Below, piece by piece: positions 1-7,298 of a stretch of DNA of 64,000 bases. The notes under the pieces are model-generated. The model did no database searches and was not told the DNA's origin. It was given only the letters and a program-made list of their open reading frames with translations. This DNA comes from Nocardioides sp. 503 (GTDB lineage: Bacteria; Actinomycetota; Actinomycetes; Propionibacteriales; Nocardioidaceae). The position numbers and the translations under genes were made by a program. Within the stretch, counting starts at the first letter, position 1; every line of letters starts with the position of its first letter. The DNA lies in contig NZ_SPUI01000002.1 of NCBI RefSeq assembly GCF_004522095.1, positions 124,001-188,000 on the forward strand, in the 5' to 3' direction.

Positions 1-472
1 CTTCTCCGGCACCATCTCCGACAACATCCGCTTCGGCCGTCCCGAGGCCAGCCAGGAGGAGGTCGAGCGGGCGACCCGTGCGCTCGGCGCCCACGAGTTC
101 ATCATGGCGCTGCCCCAGGGCTACGACACCCACGTCGCCAACCGGGGCGGGCGGCTCAGCGCCGGCCAGCGCCAGCTGGTCGCGTTCGCCCGCGCGTTCC
201 TCGCGGACCCGGCGGTGCTGATCCTGGACGAGGCGACGTCCTCGCTGGACGTGCCCTCCGAGCGCCTGGTTCAGCACGCGCTGCGCACGGTGCTGGCCGG
301 TCGGACCGCGCTGATCATCGCCCACCGGCTGTCGACGGTCGAGATCGCGGACCGGGTGATCGTGATGGAGCACGGACGCGTGGTCGAGGACGGCTCGCCC
401 GAGTCGCTCGTGGCGAGCGGCGAGGGTCGCTTCTCGGACCTCAACGACGCCTGGCTCGAGTCCCTCGCCTGA
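1..472 (+). CDS. ABC exporter, C-terminal nucleotide-binding part (5' end outside window)
   Basis: The reading frame is open from base 2 to the TGA at 470-472, so this is the last ~156 residues of a longer gene. It shows a signature loop LSAGQRQ (usual LSGGQ), Walker B with downstream residues ([10 protein letters not shown]) and the switch histidine in IAHRLSTVE. The phrase [12 protein letters not shown] near the start is typical of MDR/lipid-type exporters in which membrane and ATPase domains are fused (ABCB/ABCC-like half transporters). The ATPase hydrolyses ATP at the inner membrane face to drive export. The substrate cannot be told from this fragment. Confidence 0.9.
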   Translation, partial: FSGTISDNIRFGRPEASQEEVERATRALGAHEFIMALPQGYDTHVANRGGRLSAGQRQLVAFARAFLADPAVLILDEATSSLDVPSERLVQHALRTVLAGRTALIIAHRLSTVEIADRVIVMEHGRVVEDGSPESLVASGEGRFSDLNDAWLESLA

Positions 473-476
473 CCTC

Positions 477-482
477 TAGGCT
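477..482 (+). promoter_or_regulatory. -10 box of leaderless promoter for the amidase
   Basis: TAGGCT lies 6 nt before the GTG start at 489, the spacing expected when transcription begins at the start codon. It sits directly after the stop of the ABC exporter gene, so the amidase probably has its own promoter. Confidence 0.55.
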
Positions 483-488
483 CGCCCC

Positions 489-1880
489 GTGACCGACCTC
501 CGCGCCACCGGCGCCGCCGAGACCGCCCGCCTCGTGACCGCCGGTGACCTCACCGCGCGCGCGGTCGCCGATGCCGCCCTCGACCGGATCGCCGCGGCCG
601 ACCCGGCGCTCAACGCGTTCTCGGTGGTGCTCGCCGACGCCGCGCGGGCCGAGGCCGACGCCCGGGACGACCAGCCGGGGGAGCGCGGCCCGCTGCACGG
701 CGTACCCGTCGCGATCAAGGAGGAGCTCGACGTCGCCGGGTGCGTGACGACGTTCGGCGGCGAGGCCAACTCGACCCCGGCCGCCGAGGACGGCGAGGTC
801 GTACGCCGCCTCCGCGCGGCCGGCGCGGTCATCGTGGGCAAGACGACGATGCCGGAGTTCGGCGCGTGGCCCTACACCGAGTCCAGCTCGCGCGGGATCA
901 CCCGCAACCCGTGGGACCGCACCCGCACCCCGGGCGGCAGCAGCGGTGGCACCGCCGCGGCGGTGGCCTCCGGCATGGTGCCCGTCGGGATCGGCGGCGA
1001 CGGAGGCGGCTCGATCCGGATCCCGTCGGCCATGTGCGGCCTCTTCGGGCTCAAGCCCCAGCGCGGCCGGGTGACGACGTCGCCCCACGCGCACCTGTGG
1101 TGGGCGCTCGGCACCGTCGGCCCGCTGAGCCGCACCGTGCTGGACAGCGCCCTGGTCTACGACGTCATCCGGGGGAGCACGCCGGGCGACCGCTTCCGCG
1201 CGGGGGAGAGCGGCTCCTTCGTCGAGGCGGCCGGGCGGGAGCCGGGGCGGCTGCGGGTCGGGTGGTCCACGAAGCCCGTGAGCGTCGGCGTGCGGCCCGA
1301 CCCGATCCACGTGCGGGCCGTCGAGGACACCGCGCGCCTGCTGTCCGAGCTGGGTCACGACGTACGCCAGGTCGACCCGCGCTACCCCGACCCGACCGCG
1401 GCGTTCGTGCCGCAGTTCTTCGCCGGCCTGCGGGCCGAGGCCGACGAGGTCGAGCACTACGAGCGGCTCGAGCGACGCACGCGCGAGACCTACCGGCTCG
1501 GCTCCTGGGCCTCCCCTCGCGTCACCGAGTGGGCCGTCCGTGCCTCGGAGAAAGTGTCGGTCAAGGCCAACCGGGTGTTCCAGGACGTCGACGTCCTGCT
1601 CACCCCGACCACGGCCCACCGCCCGCCACGCGTGGGCGTCATCGACGGGCGCGGCACCGTCGGCTCGGCGCTCCAGGCGATGCCGGCCATCGCCTACGTC
1701 GCCCTGTGGAACGTCGCCGGCAACCCCGCCGCCTCCGTGCCCTGCGGCCCGGCCGAGGACGGGCTGCCCGTCGGCGTCCAGCTCGTCGGTAGGACCGACG
1801 ACGAGGTCACCCTGCTGAGCCTGTCGGCCCAGCTCGAGCGCGCCCGGCCGTGGCCCCTCACGGCCCCTTCCGCTGGGTAA
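489..1880 (+). CDS. Amidase signature family hydrolase
   Basis: A 463-residue protein that hydrolyses a carboxamide or related C-N bond in the cytoplasm. The amidase-signature Lys-Ser-Ser triad is visible: Lys77 in HGVPVAIKEE, Ser151 in the GGSSGGT loop and nucleophile Ser175 in GGSIRIPS. Length fits the family (450-500 aa). The GTG at 489 is chosen because a leaderless-type -10 box precedes it by 6 nt. It is unlikely to be GatA, since no gatB or gatC is adjacent. Substrate unknown; the downstream ABC pair is probably transcribed separately. Confidence 0.88.
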   Translation: MTDLRATGAAETARLVTAGDLTARAVADAALDRIAAADPALNAFSVVLADAARAEADARDDQPGERGPLHGVPVAIKEELDVAGCVTTFGGEANSTPAAEDGEVVRRLRAAGAVIVGKTTMPEFGAWPYTESSSRGITRNPWDRTRTPGGSSGGTAAAVASGMVPVGIGGDGGGSIRIPSAMCGLFGLKPQRGRVTTSPHAHLWWALGTVGPLSRTVLDSALVYDVIRGSTPGDRFRAGESGSFVEAAGREPGRLRVGWSTKPVSVGVRPDPIHVRAVEDTARLLSELGHDVRQVDPRYPDPTAAFVPQFFAGLRAEADEVEHYERLERRTRETYRLGSWASPRVTEWAVRASEKVSVKANRVFQDVDVLLTPTTAHRPPRVGVIDGRGTVGSALQAMPAIAYVALWNVAGNPAASVPCGPAEDGLPVGVQLVGRTDDEVTLLSLSAQLERARPWPLTAPSAG

Positions 1881-1883
1881 GGT
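1878..1883 (+). promoter_or_regulatory. -10 box of leaderless promoter for the ABC exporter pair
   Basis: TAAGGT overlaps the amidase stop codon (TAA at 1878-1880) and lies 6 nt before the GTG at 1890. Confidence 0.5.
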
Positions 1884-1889
1884 CCTCCC

Positions 1890-2789
1890 GTGCCCGCCAT
1901 CGTGATCGACGATCTCGCCAAGAGCTACGGCGAGCTCACGGCCGTGGACGGCGTGAGCCTGGAGGTGGGGGAGGGTGAGTTCTTCGGCATCCTCGGTCCC
2001 AACGGCGCCGGCAAGACGACCCTGCTCGAGATGGTCGAAGGCCTGCGCCGCCCCGACCGGGGGAACGCCACGGTCCTCGGTCTCCCCGTCTGGCCCCGCA
2101 ACGCCGACCTGCTGCCCCGCGTCGGCGTGCAGCTGCAGGCCTCGGCGTTCTTCGAGCGACTGACGGCCCGCGAGCAGCTCCGCACCTTCGCCTCGCTCTA
2201 CTCCGTCCCGCACACCGCCGCCGACGAGTGGCTGGAGCGAGTCGGCTTGCTCGACAAGGCCGACACCCGGGTCGAGGACCTCTCCGGCGGGCAGGGGCAG
2301 CGGCTCTCAATCGCGTGCGCGCTCGTGCACGACCCCGAGGTCGTCTTCCTCGACGAGCCGACGGCGGCGCTGGACCCCCAGGCGCGCCGCAACCTCTGGG
2401 ACCTGCTCTCCGGGCTCAACGACTCCGGACGCACCGTCGTCCTGACGACCCACTACATGGACGAGGCCGAGGTCCTCTGCGACCGCGTCGCGATCATGGA
2501 CGGCGGCCGGGTGCTCCAGGTCGACTCGCCCGCGGCGCTGGTGCGCACGCTGGACGCGCCGGCGCGGATCACCGTCGCCCCGGGTGCGGTGGCGGTGGAG
2601 GAGGCGCGCGGCATGGTGGGCGTCGACGACGCGCACGAGTCGGTGGACGGGGTCGTGCTGACCACCCGGTCGCCGGGCCGGGTCCTGGCACTTCTGGCGG
2701 AGCGCGACCGGCTCGACGGCGTACGCGTCCAGGCCGGGACCCTCGAGGACGTCTTCCTCGACCTCACCGGACGGGCCTACCGCGCATGA
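1890..2789 (+). CDS. ABC transporter ATP-binding protein (drug/ABC-2 type)
   Basis: A 299-residue ATPase. Walker A is GPNGAGKTT (about residues 36-44), the signature loop LSGGQGQRLS, Walker B VVFLDEPTAALD and the H-loop LTTHYMDEAE. The C-terminal ~80 residues are the accessory domain common in DrrA/CcmA-like subunits of multidrug exporters. It overlaps the next gene, an ABC-2 permease, by ATGA, so the two are translationally coupled and form one exporter. Substrate not predictable. Confidence 0.93.
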   Translation: MPAIVIDDLAKSYGELTAVDGVSLEVGEGEFFGILGPNGAGKTTLLEMVEGLRRPDRGNATVLGLPVWPRNADLLPRVGVQLQASAFFERLTAREQLRTFASLYSVPHTAADEWLERVGLLDKADTRVEDLSGGQGQRLSIACALVHDPEVVFLDEPTAALDPQARRNLWDLLSGLNDSGRTVVLTTHYMDEAEVLCDRVAIMDGGRVLQVDSPAALVRTLDAPARITVAPGAVAVEEARGMVGVDDAHESVDGVVLTTRSPGRVLALLAERDRLDGVRVQAGTLEDVFLDLTGRAYRA

Positions 2790-3880
2790 GCGCCCGCGGC
2801 TCGGGACGCTCGGCGTTCGTCGCGCTGTCGCTCGCCATCTTCAAGGGGTTCCTGCGCGACAAGGGCGCGGTGTTCTTCTCGCTGGTCTTCCCGCTGATGT
2901 TCCTGGTGCTCTTCGGCGGCGTCTTCTCCGACCAGGACCAGTCGAAGGTCGACCTCATCCAGGTCGGCGAGGTCAGGCTGGTCGACGACCTCCCCGACGG
3001 CGTCGACGACGCGTTCGCCCAGACCTTCGACGTCACGACCTCCGACGACCTCGACGACGCCCTCGAGCAGGTCCGCAAGGGCGACGCCGACGTCGCGATC
3101 GAGCAGCGCGGCGACGAGCTCGTCGCCCACTACACCCAGACCGAGCAGGTCAAGGCGGCCATCACCCAGGGCACGCTCAGCGCCTTCGTCGACGCCACGA
3201 ACGTCGCCCAGCTCGCCGCCGAGTCCGGCCGTGAGCCGACGTACTCCTTCAAGGCCGAGCGGGTCGAGGACGAGTCCCTCACCGCCATCCAGTTCGTCAC
3301 CCCGGGCCTGCTGGGCTGGGCGGTCGCGATGAGCGCAGCCTTCGGCGCGGCGGCCACACTGCAGGGCTGGCGGCAGTCCAAGCTCCTGCGCCGCCTGCAG
3401 CTCTCGCCCGTGCGCACCAGCACGATGGTCGCGGCCCGCATCGCGGTGACGGTCGCCGTGGCGCTCATCCAGATGACGATCTTCCTGGGGCTCGGGGCGG
3501 CGGCTTTCGGGCTGACCCTCACCGGCTCGTGGTGGATGGCCGTGCCCGTCCTGGTCGTCGGCACTCTCTGCTTCATGTCGATCGGGCTGCTCGCCGGCGC
3601 CATCGCCAAGACCACCGAGGGTGCGGTCAACATGGCCAACTTCTTCGTGCTCCCGATGGCCTTCCTCAGCGGCTCCTTCTTCCCGCTCGACACGGCGCCC
3701 GGCTGGCTGCGCGCCGTGAGCAACCTGCTCCCGCTCAAGCACCTCAACCAGGCCATGCTCGACGTCATGGTCCGCGGCGAGGGCCCCGCTTCTGCCCTCG
3801 TCCCCATCGCCATCCTCGGCGGCTTCGCCGTCGTCGTCACCCTCGTCGCCGCCCGCCTCTTCCGCTGGGACACCACCTAG
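2786..3880 (+). CDS. ABC-2 type transporter permease
   Basis: 364 residues. An N-terminal membrane segment (about residues 25-50) is followed by a ~130-residue extracytoplasmic domain, then five or so hydrophobic segments typical of ABC2_membrane permeases. A longer open frame upstream is ignored because it would overlap the whole ATPase gene; the ATG at 2786 overlaps the ATPase stop as ATGA. It is partner of the preceding ATPase in a drug- or lipid-type exporter. Confidence 0.92.
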   Translation: MSARGSGRSAFVALSLAIFKGFLRDKGAVFFSLVFPLMFLVLFGGVFSDQDQSKVDLIQVGEVRLVDDLPDGVDDAFAQTFDVTTSDDLDDALEQVRKGDADVAIEQRGDELVAHYTQTEQVKAAITQGTLSAFVDATNVAQLAAESGREPTYSFKAERVEDESLTAIQFVTPGLLGWAVAMSAAFGAAATLQGWRQSKLLRRLQLSPVRTSTMVAARIAVTVAVALIQMTIFLGLGAAAFGLTLTGSWWMAVPVLVVGTLCFMSIGLLAGAIAKTTEGAVNMANFFVLPMAFLSGSFFPLDTAPGWLRAVSNLLPLKHLNQAMLDVMVRGEGPASALVPIAILGGFAVVVTLVAARLFRWDTT

Positions 3881-3920
3881 CCCTCAGCTCGAGCGTGAAC
3901 CAGGCCTGGACATGCCTGTG

Positions 3921-3938
3921 ACCCCGCCGGGGCGGGGT
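3921..3938. terminator. GC hairpin between convergent genes
   Basis: ACCCCGCC and GGCGGGGT form a perfect 8-bp stem with a GG centre. It lies between the ends of the ABC-2 permease (+) and the HNH gene (-), a position suited to a bidirectional terminator. No U-run follows. Confidence 0.5.
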
Positions 3939-3947
3939 GGGGGGCGG

Positions 3948-5231
3948 TCAGGTTCGTCGATGGGGTTCGTGGGCTGTGGTCGGGGTGGTGATGGCCTGGG
4001 TGCCGGTGTGGTCGCGGCGGTAGGCGTGCCCGTGGGGTGAGTGCCACAGGTAGGTGCCGCGGTCGAGGACGTCGTAGTCCCAGCGGCCGTGGGTCTTGAG
4101 CCGGTGGTGGCCTCGGCACAGGGGTGCGGTGTTGCACGAGCACGTGGGCCCGCCCTCGGCGAACGGGATCGCATGATCTACGTCGCAGCGGACCGCTGGT
4201 CTGGTGCACCAGGGGAAGGCGCAGGTGAGGTCGACGAGCTCGTCCTGCTCGCGGAGCCGGTCGGGGATCTCGTAGGCCGCGACGTGGATGTGGCCGCTCA
4301 GGTCTCGGACGGGTTTGACGATGACGCGGGTGTCGGGGCGTCCGCACCACTCCCGGATGGTCTCGGCGAGCAGGGGGGTGCGGGTGTTGCCGAGGCGTCC
4401 GACCCCGTCGAGGTCCTCGTGCACGTGGACGACCACCTCGGTGGTTGAGGAGGGACGAAGTCCCGTCTCGAAACCACCCTCCCCAGCGTCGTTGAAGGGC
4501 AGTGAGTCATACCCGCGGGCCAGGTCCCCGGCCGCGATCGACCGACGCACGTCGAGGGACTCCTCGGACCCGGCGGCCTTGAGCTCGGCGGCGCGGTGGG
4601 ACAGGGCGGTGTCGAGGGCGAGGCCGTCGACGTAGTCCAACGTCCCGGTGACCTCGACGGTGCCGTTGATGGACACGTGGGCCTTGTCGATGTCGAGGCG
4701 GCGGGAGTCGGCGGCCTCCCGGCGGGCCTTCTCGGCAGCTTCGGGGTCGAACCTGGCTTTGGCGGCGGCGATCTGGCGCTCGATCTCGGCGAAGGAGACC
4801 TTGTGGGCGACGAACCCCACCATCCGATCCACGAACGCAGCACCGGCTGCGGGCAGGGCCATGGTGTGCTCGGCGATCCAGCGGGCTTTGTAGAACGGCA
4901 GCTCCATCGCCTCGACCCGGGCCCACACCCGCGGGAGGCGGTAGCGGGCCTCCAAGGCGGCGCCGACGTAGCGCTTCGCGGAGTCGGTGGACATGCCCAG
5001 GGCGGCGCCGAGCTCCATGACCGCGAACTCGCTGACCCAGGGGGCGCCGTCGCCGGCGAGCGGGATGCCGTGGTCGCCGAAGGAGGCTTCGGCTTCGTCG
5101 TCGGTGGCGTGCAGGACACACCACTGCAGAACACTGCGGAGGGTGTCGAGCTCGCCTTGGGCTTGGGTGGTCCGGCCCGCGCGGACCTGGGCCAGCACGT
5201 GACTGGCCTCGGGTCCGGTGGGGTTGCTCAT
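3948..5231 (-). CDS. DUF222 / HNH endonuclease domain protein (13E12 repeat family)
   Basis: 427 residues. The N-terminal two thirds is the helical DUF222 region. The C-terminal HNH nuclease motif is readable as the CAFPWCTRPAVRCDVDHAI stretch followed by NTAPLCRGHHRLKTH, a Zn/metal-binding HNH arrangement. Such proteins are present in many copies in actinobacterial genomes; their cellular role is not established. The ATG at 5231 is preferred over an upstream start at 5300 because family members start near this point. About 13 residues between the DUF222 and HNH parts come from a 39-bp palindromic repeat (4440-4478) inserted in frame; an identical copy lies just upstream at 5334-5372 in the other orientation. 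Confidence 0.88.
   Translation of the reverse strand: MSNPTGPEASHVLAQVRAGRTTQAQGELDTLRSVLQWCVLHATDDEAEASFGDHGIPLAGDGAPWVSEFAVMELGAALGMSTDSAKRYVGAALEARYRLPRVWARVEAMELPFYKARWIAEHTMALPAAGAAFVDRMVGFVAHKVSFAEIERQIAAAKARFDPEAAEKARREAADSRRLDIDKAHVSINGTVEVTGTLDYVDGLALDTALSHRAAELKAAGSEESLDVRRSIAAGDLARGYDSLPFNDAGEGGFETGLRPSSTTEVVVHVHEDLDGVGRLGNTRTPLLAETIREWCGRPDTRVIVKPVRDLSGHIHVAAYEIPDRLREQDELVDLTCAFPWCTRPAVRCDVDHAIPFAEGGPTCSCNTAPLCRGHHRLKTHGRWDYDVLDRGTYLWHSPHGHAYRRDHTGTQAITTPTTAHEPHRRT
4440..4478 (-). repeat. 39-bp palindromic repeat, copy A, inside the HNH gene
   Basis: Read on the minus strand it forms a hairpin: 7-bp outer arms GGTGGTT/AACCACC, GAG/CTC, and a GGGAC/GTCCC tip around TTC. It is identical to the copy at 5334-5372 and has no stop in the gene's frame, encoding GGFETGLRPSSTT in the HNH protein. 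Confidence 0.85.
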
Positions 5232-5333
5232 GGGTCTACTCAAGCACCGACCACCGACAGTCGAAGCCCTGAAAGGGGGCTCAGGAGGCCTTATCCACAA
5301 GGGCTCTCGAAACTCTCTGAACTTTCTCTCGGG

Positions 5334-5372
5334 GGTGGTTTCGAGACGGGACTTCGTCCCTCCTCAACCACC
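5334..5372 (+). repeat. 39-bp palindromic repeat, copy B
   Basis: Exact inverted copy of the element inside the HNH gene (4440-4478). It has the same 15-bp interrupted stem and TTC loop. Confidence 0.85.
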
Positions 5373-5498
5373 GGGCCCGACGCCCGGCAGCGGCGCGCAA
5401 CCCAGCGCCCACCTCGTCTCCGTAGCTGCCAAACACCGCAACCAACGACGGCGCGCAAGCCGAAGAAGGGTCCCCGAGGAGGCGACCAGAGGTGCGGA

Positions 5499-5539
5499 GG
5501 TCTCGACGTGCGCTCGCTGGCGCTCGCTGCTCGACCACC
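5499..5539 (+). repeat. Related palindromic repeat, copy E (41 bp)
   Basis: Starts GGTCTCGAC and ends CTCGACCACC around a GCTCGCTGGCGCTCGC core. The ends match the 39-bp family but the centre differs. It is placed 4 bp before copy C, so the two may be a composite. Confidence 0.65.
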
Positions 5540-5543
5540 GTCG

Positions 5544-5582
5544 GGTGGTTTCGAGGCTCGCTCCGCTCGCACCTCAACCACC
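5544..5582 (+). repeat. 39-bp palindromic repeat, copy C (variant core)
   Basis: Has the same GGTGGTTTCGAG left end and CTCAACCACC right end as copies A and B, and the same 39-bp length. The centre is a GCTCGC-TCC-GCTCGC core in place of the GGGAC/GTCCC tip. Confidence 0.8.
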
Positions 5583-5711
5583 GCAGGCCGGGCGGCCGGC
5601 AGCGGCGCGCAAGCACCGCCTACCTCCTCCCCGTCGCTGCCAAGACCGCAACCAAGTGCGGCGCGCAAGCCGACGATCACTTCCCCGCAGCAGGCAGCCA
5701 AGAGCGCGAGG

Positions 5712-5758
5712 GGTCTCGACGAGCGCTCCTCGCTAGCGCTCGTCGCTGCTCGACCACC
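5712..5758 (+). repeat. Related palindromic repeat, copy F, overlapping the PP2C 3' end
   Basis: A 47-bp element beginning GGTCTCGACGAGCGC and ending GCTCGACCACC around an inverted GCGCTCCTCGCTAGCGCT core. It covers the final eight codons and the TAG stop of the phosphatase gene on the opposite strand. Confidence 0.7.
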
Positions 5759-6548
5759 GGGGGAGGTCGGTGCGGACCAGGAGGGCGAGGGTGGTGTCGT
5801 CGCCGCCGATGCGGGCGGGCTCCTCGAGCCAGCCGGGCAGTCGCTCGGCGACCCACGCGACGCCGTGCTCGCGGGTGAAGGCGACGAGCTCGGCGCCGGT
5901 CTGCTGCCACCAGCCGTCGGGGTCGACCCGGGCGGCGCTGAAGCCGTCGGTGCAGACGTAGGCCAGGGCGACGTCGTCGGCGCCGGTGTCGACGACGGCC
6001 ACGCGGAGCGCGTCGAGGGGGTCCTCCTGGCACAGCGAGGTGGTGCGGGTGCCGTCGAGGGCGGGGTCCTCGGGCAGCGGCCGTGCGGCGCGCCCGTCGG
6101 CGCCCACCACGACGGCGTCGCCGTCCCCGACCTGCAGCACGCCGAGCAGGTCGTCGGTGGCGACCATCGCGACGATCGTCGTGCCGTAGGGGAGGAGCGC
6201 TCCTCTGGCGGCGACCGCTGGCTCGACCGGATGGTCGCGCAGGTGCTCCAGCACCTCGGCGGTCCAGCGCTCGACGAGGGCGGCGCCGACGCCGGCCAAC
6301 ACCTCCTCACCTCGTACGGCGGTCAGGTGCGGCGCCGCGTCGGCCAGGAGGTCCGCGGCGATCCGCACCGCGAGCCGCGCGCCGACGTCGGAGCGGAAGT
6401 GGACGTGGTGGCCGTGCCCGTCGGCGACCACGGCCACGGCGGAGTGCTCGTCGACGCGCACCTCGTGAGCGTCCTGCAGCGGCAGGTCCTCACGCACGTG
6501 GACCGAGCCGATGTGCGTGCCGGACAGGGCGGTCCAGCGGGGGCTCAT
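5733..6548 (-). CDS. PP2C-family Ser/Thr protein phosphatase
   Basis: 271 residues. PP2C metal-binding motifs are present: VADGHG near residue 43, VCTDGF in the middle, and GGDDTTLALL near the end. It should remove phosphate from Ser/Thr residues in the cytoplasm; there is no membrane segment. The ATG at 6548 overlaps the stop of the upstream vWA gene (ATGA), so the two are coupled. The last residues RWSSSDER and the stop codon are encoded by a palindromic repeat, which may have replaced the original C-terminus. Next to a kinase, a vWA protein and an FHA protein, it is probably the reversing enzyme of a local phosphorylation system. Confidence 0.85.
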   Translation of the reverse strand: MSPRWTALSGTHIGSVHVREDLPLQDAHEVRVDEHSAVAVVADGHGHHVHFRSDVGARLAVRIAADLLADAAPHLTAVRGEEVLAGVGAALVERWTAEVLEHLRDHPVEPAVAARGALLPYGTTIVAMVATDDLLGVLQVGDGDAVVVGADGRAARPLPEDPALDGTRTTSLCQEDPLDALRVAVVDTGADDVALAYVCTDGFSAARVDPDGWWQQTGAELVAFTREHGVAWVAERLPGWLEEPARIGGDDTTLALLVRTDLPRWSSSDER

Positions 6549-7246
6549 CCCTGCGTGCTCCAGATCGGGTCGCCCCCGGTGGTCTGCGGCGGGTCGACCG
6601 GGACGCCGCTGGCGCCGAGCACGGGCCGGGAGGCGCCGCGGCTGGCCGCCTTGGAGGCCCAGACGATGTACTCGACCAGCTGCTGGGGGTTGTCGGCGCG
6701 CAGCAGCGGCACGTCCTCGTCGCCGATGAAGCGCCGCAGGGCGTGCATGTCCGCGTCGCGTCCGACGCCCAGGCCGAGGCGGACGGCGGCGGCGCCCCAG
6801 CGCTCGTCGAGCAGCTCCTGGAGCCCGTCGACGAAGCTGGTGCCGGTGCTGTCGGTGGGCCGGCCGTCGGAGACCAGGATGATCGCCGGCGGGTAGGCGC
6901 TGGCGCCGGTGTCCATCTCGCGCAGGCTCTTCGCGAGCACCGACAGCGCACTGCCCAGCTCGGTGAAGCCCTTGGGGGTGGCCGGCAGCCGCTCCCAGTG
7001 GAACTGCTCGATCGGCGTCGGCTCCTCGACGACCCATGTCGTCTCCGTGGCGAACGCCAGCACGCGCACGAGCAGCTCGGCGTGGGGGTTGGCGCGGGCC
7101 TCGTCGCGCAGGTGGGGGACGACCTCGGCCATGGCGTTGTTCAGCGCCTGGATGCGACCGCCCCGCAGCATCGAGCCGGAGACGTCGAGCACGAAGATGA
7201 AGTGCAGCGGCTTGCGCTGGAGGGCGCCGCCCAAGCGATCACTCAT
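6545..7246 (-). CDS. von Willebrand factor A domain protein, TerY-like
   Basis: 233 residues, essentially one vWA domain. The MIDAS metal site begins DVSGSM near residue 19, and VSDGRPTD supplies the later acidic motif. The ATG at 7246 is chosen because the vWA fold starts a few residues later. It is co-transcribed with the PP2C gene (ATGA overlap) and divergent from the kinase. vWA, PP2C and kinase triads are known as TerY-P modules linked to tellurite/stress systems; the tellurite TerD-type genes are not in this window. Likely a metal-dependent scaffold in the cytoplasm. Confidence 0.85.
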   Translation of the reverse strand: MSDRLGGALQRKPLHFIFVLDVSGSMLRGGRIQALNNAMAEVVPHLRDEARANPHAELLVRVLAFATETTWVVEEPTPIEQFHWERLPATPKGFTELGSALSVLAKSLREMDTGASAYPPAIILVSDGRPTDSTGTSFVDGLQELLDERWGAAAVRLGLGVGRDADMHALRRFIGDEDVPLLRADNPQQLVEYIVWASKAASRGASRPVLGASGVPVDPPQTTGGDPIWSTQG

Positions 7247-7284
7247 GTCCACCCCGCTCCGCGGTCTCGGCCGTGGCGACGATA

Positions 7285-7290
7285 TACCCT
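7285..7290 (+). promoter_or_regulatory. -10 box of leaderless promoter for the kinase gene
   Basis: TACCCT lies 8 nt before the ATG at 7299. The 52-bp gap to the vWA start must hold both divergent promoters. The AT-rich word GATATACC (7281-7288) is the only obvious -10-like sequence and could serve both strands. Confidence 0.5.
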
Positions 7291-7298
7291 GACCAGCC

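Larger units (their letters stand above)
5232..5732. other. Repeat-rich region without a gene
   Basis: About 500 bases between the HNH gene start and the end of the PP2C gene. It holds three full palindromic repeats (5334-5372, 5499-5539, 5544-5582) and most of a fourth (5712-5758). Between them are further low-complexity stretches with recurring GGCGCGCAAG-type words. No reading frame here has codon use or a start typical of a gene. Any promoter for the HNH gene should lie at 5232-5330. Confidence 0.7.

Noticed and set aside
441..2213. 590-residue minus-strand frame over the amidase and ABC genes
   Set aside because: Shadow frame; no start signal or fold.
6191..6230. Partial palindromic repeat within the PP2C gene (GGAGGAGCGCTCCTC region)
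   Set aside because: Only a short GC inverted repeat in a coding region; ends do not match the repeat family.
4596..6896. 766-residue plus-strand open frame across HNH, repeats and PP2C/vWA
   Set aside because: Antisense to three genes with clear motifs; composition is a GC shadow.
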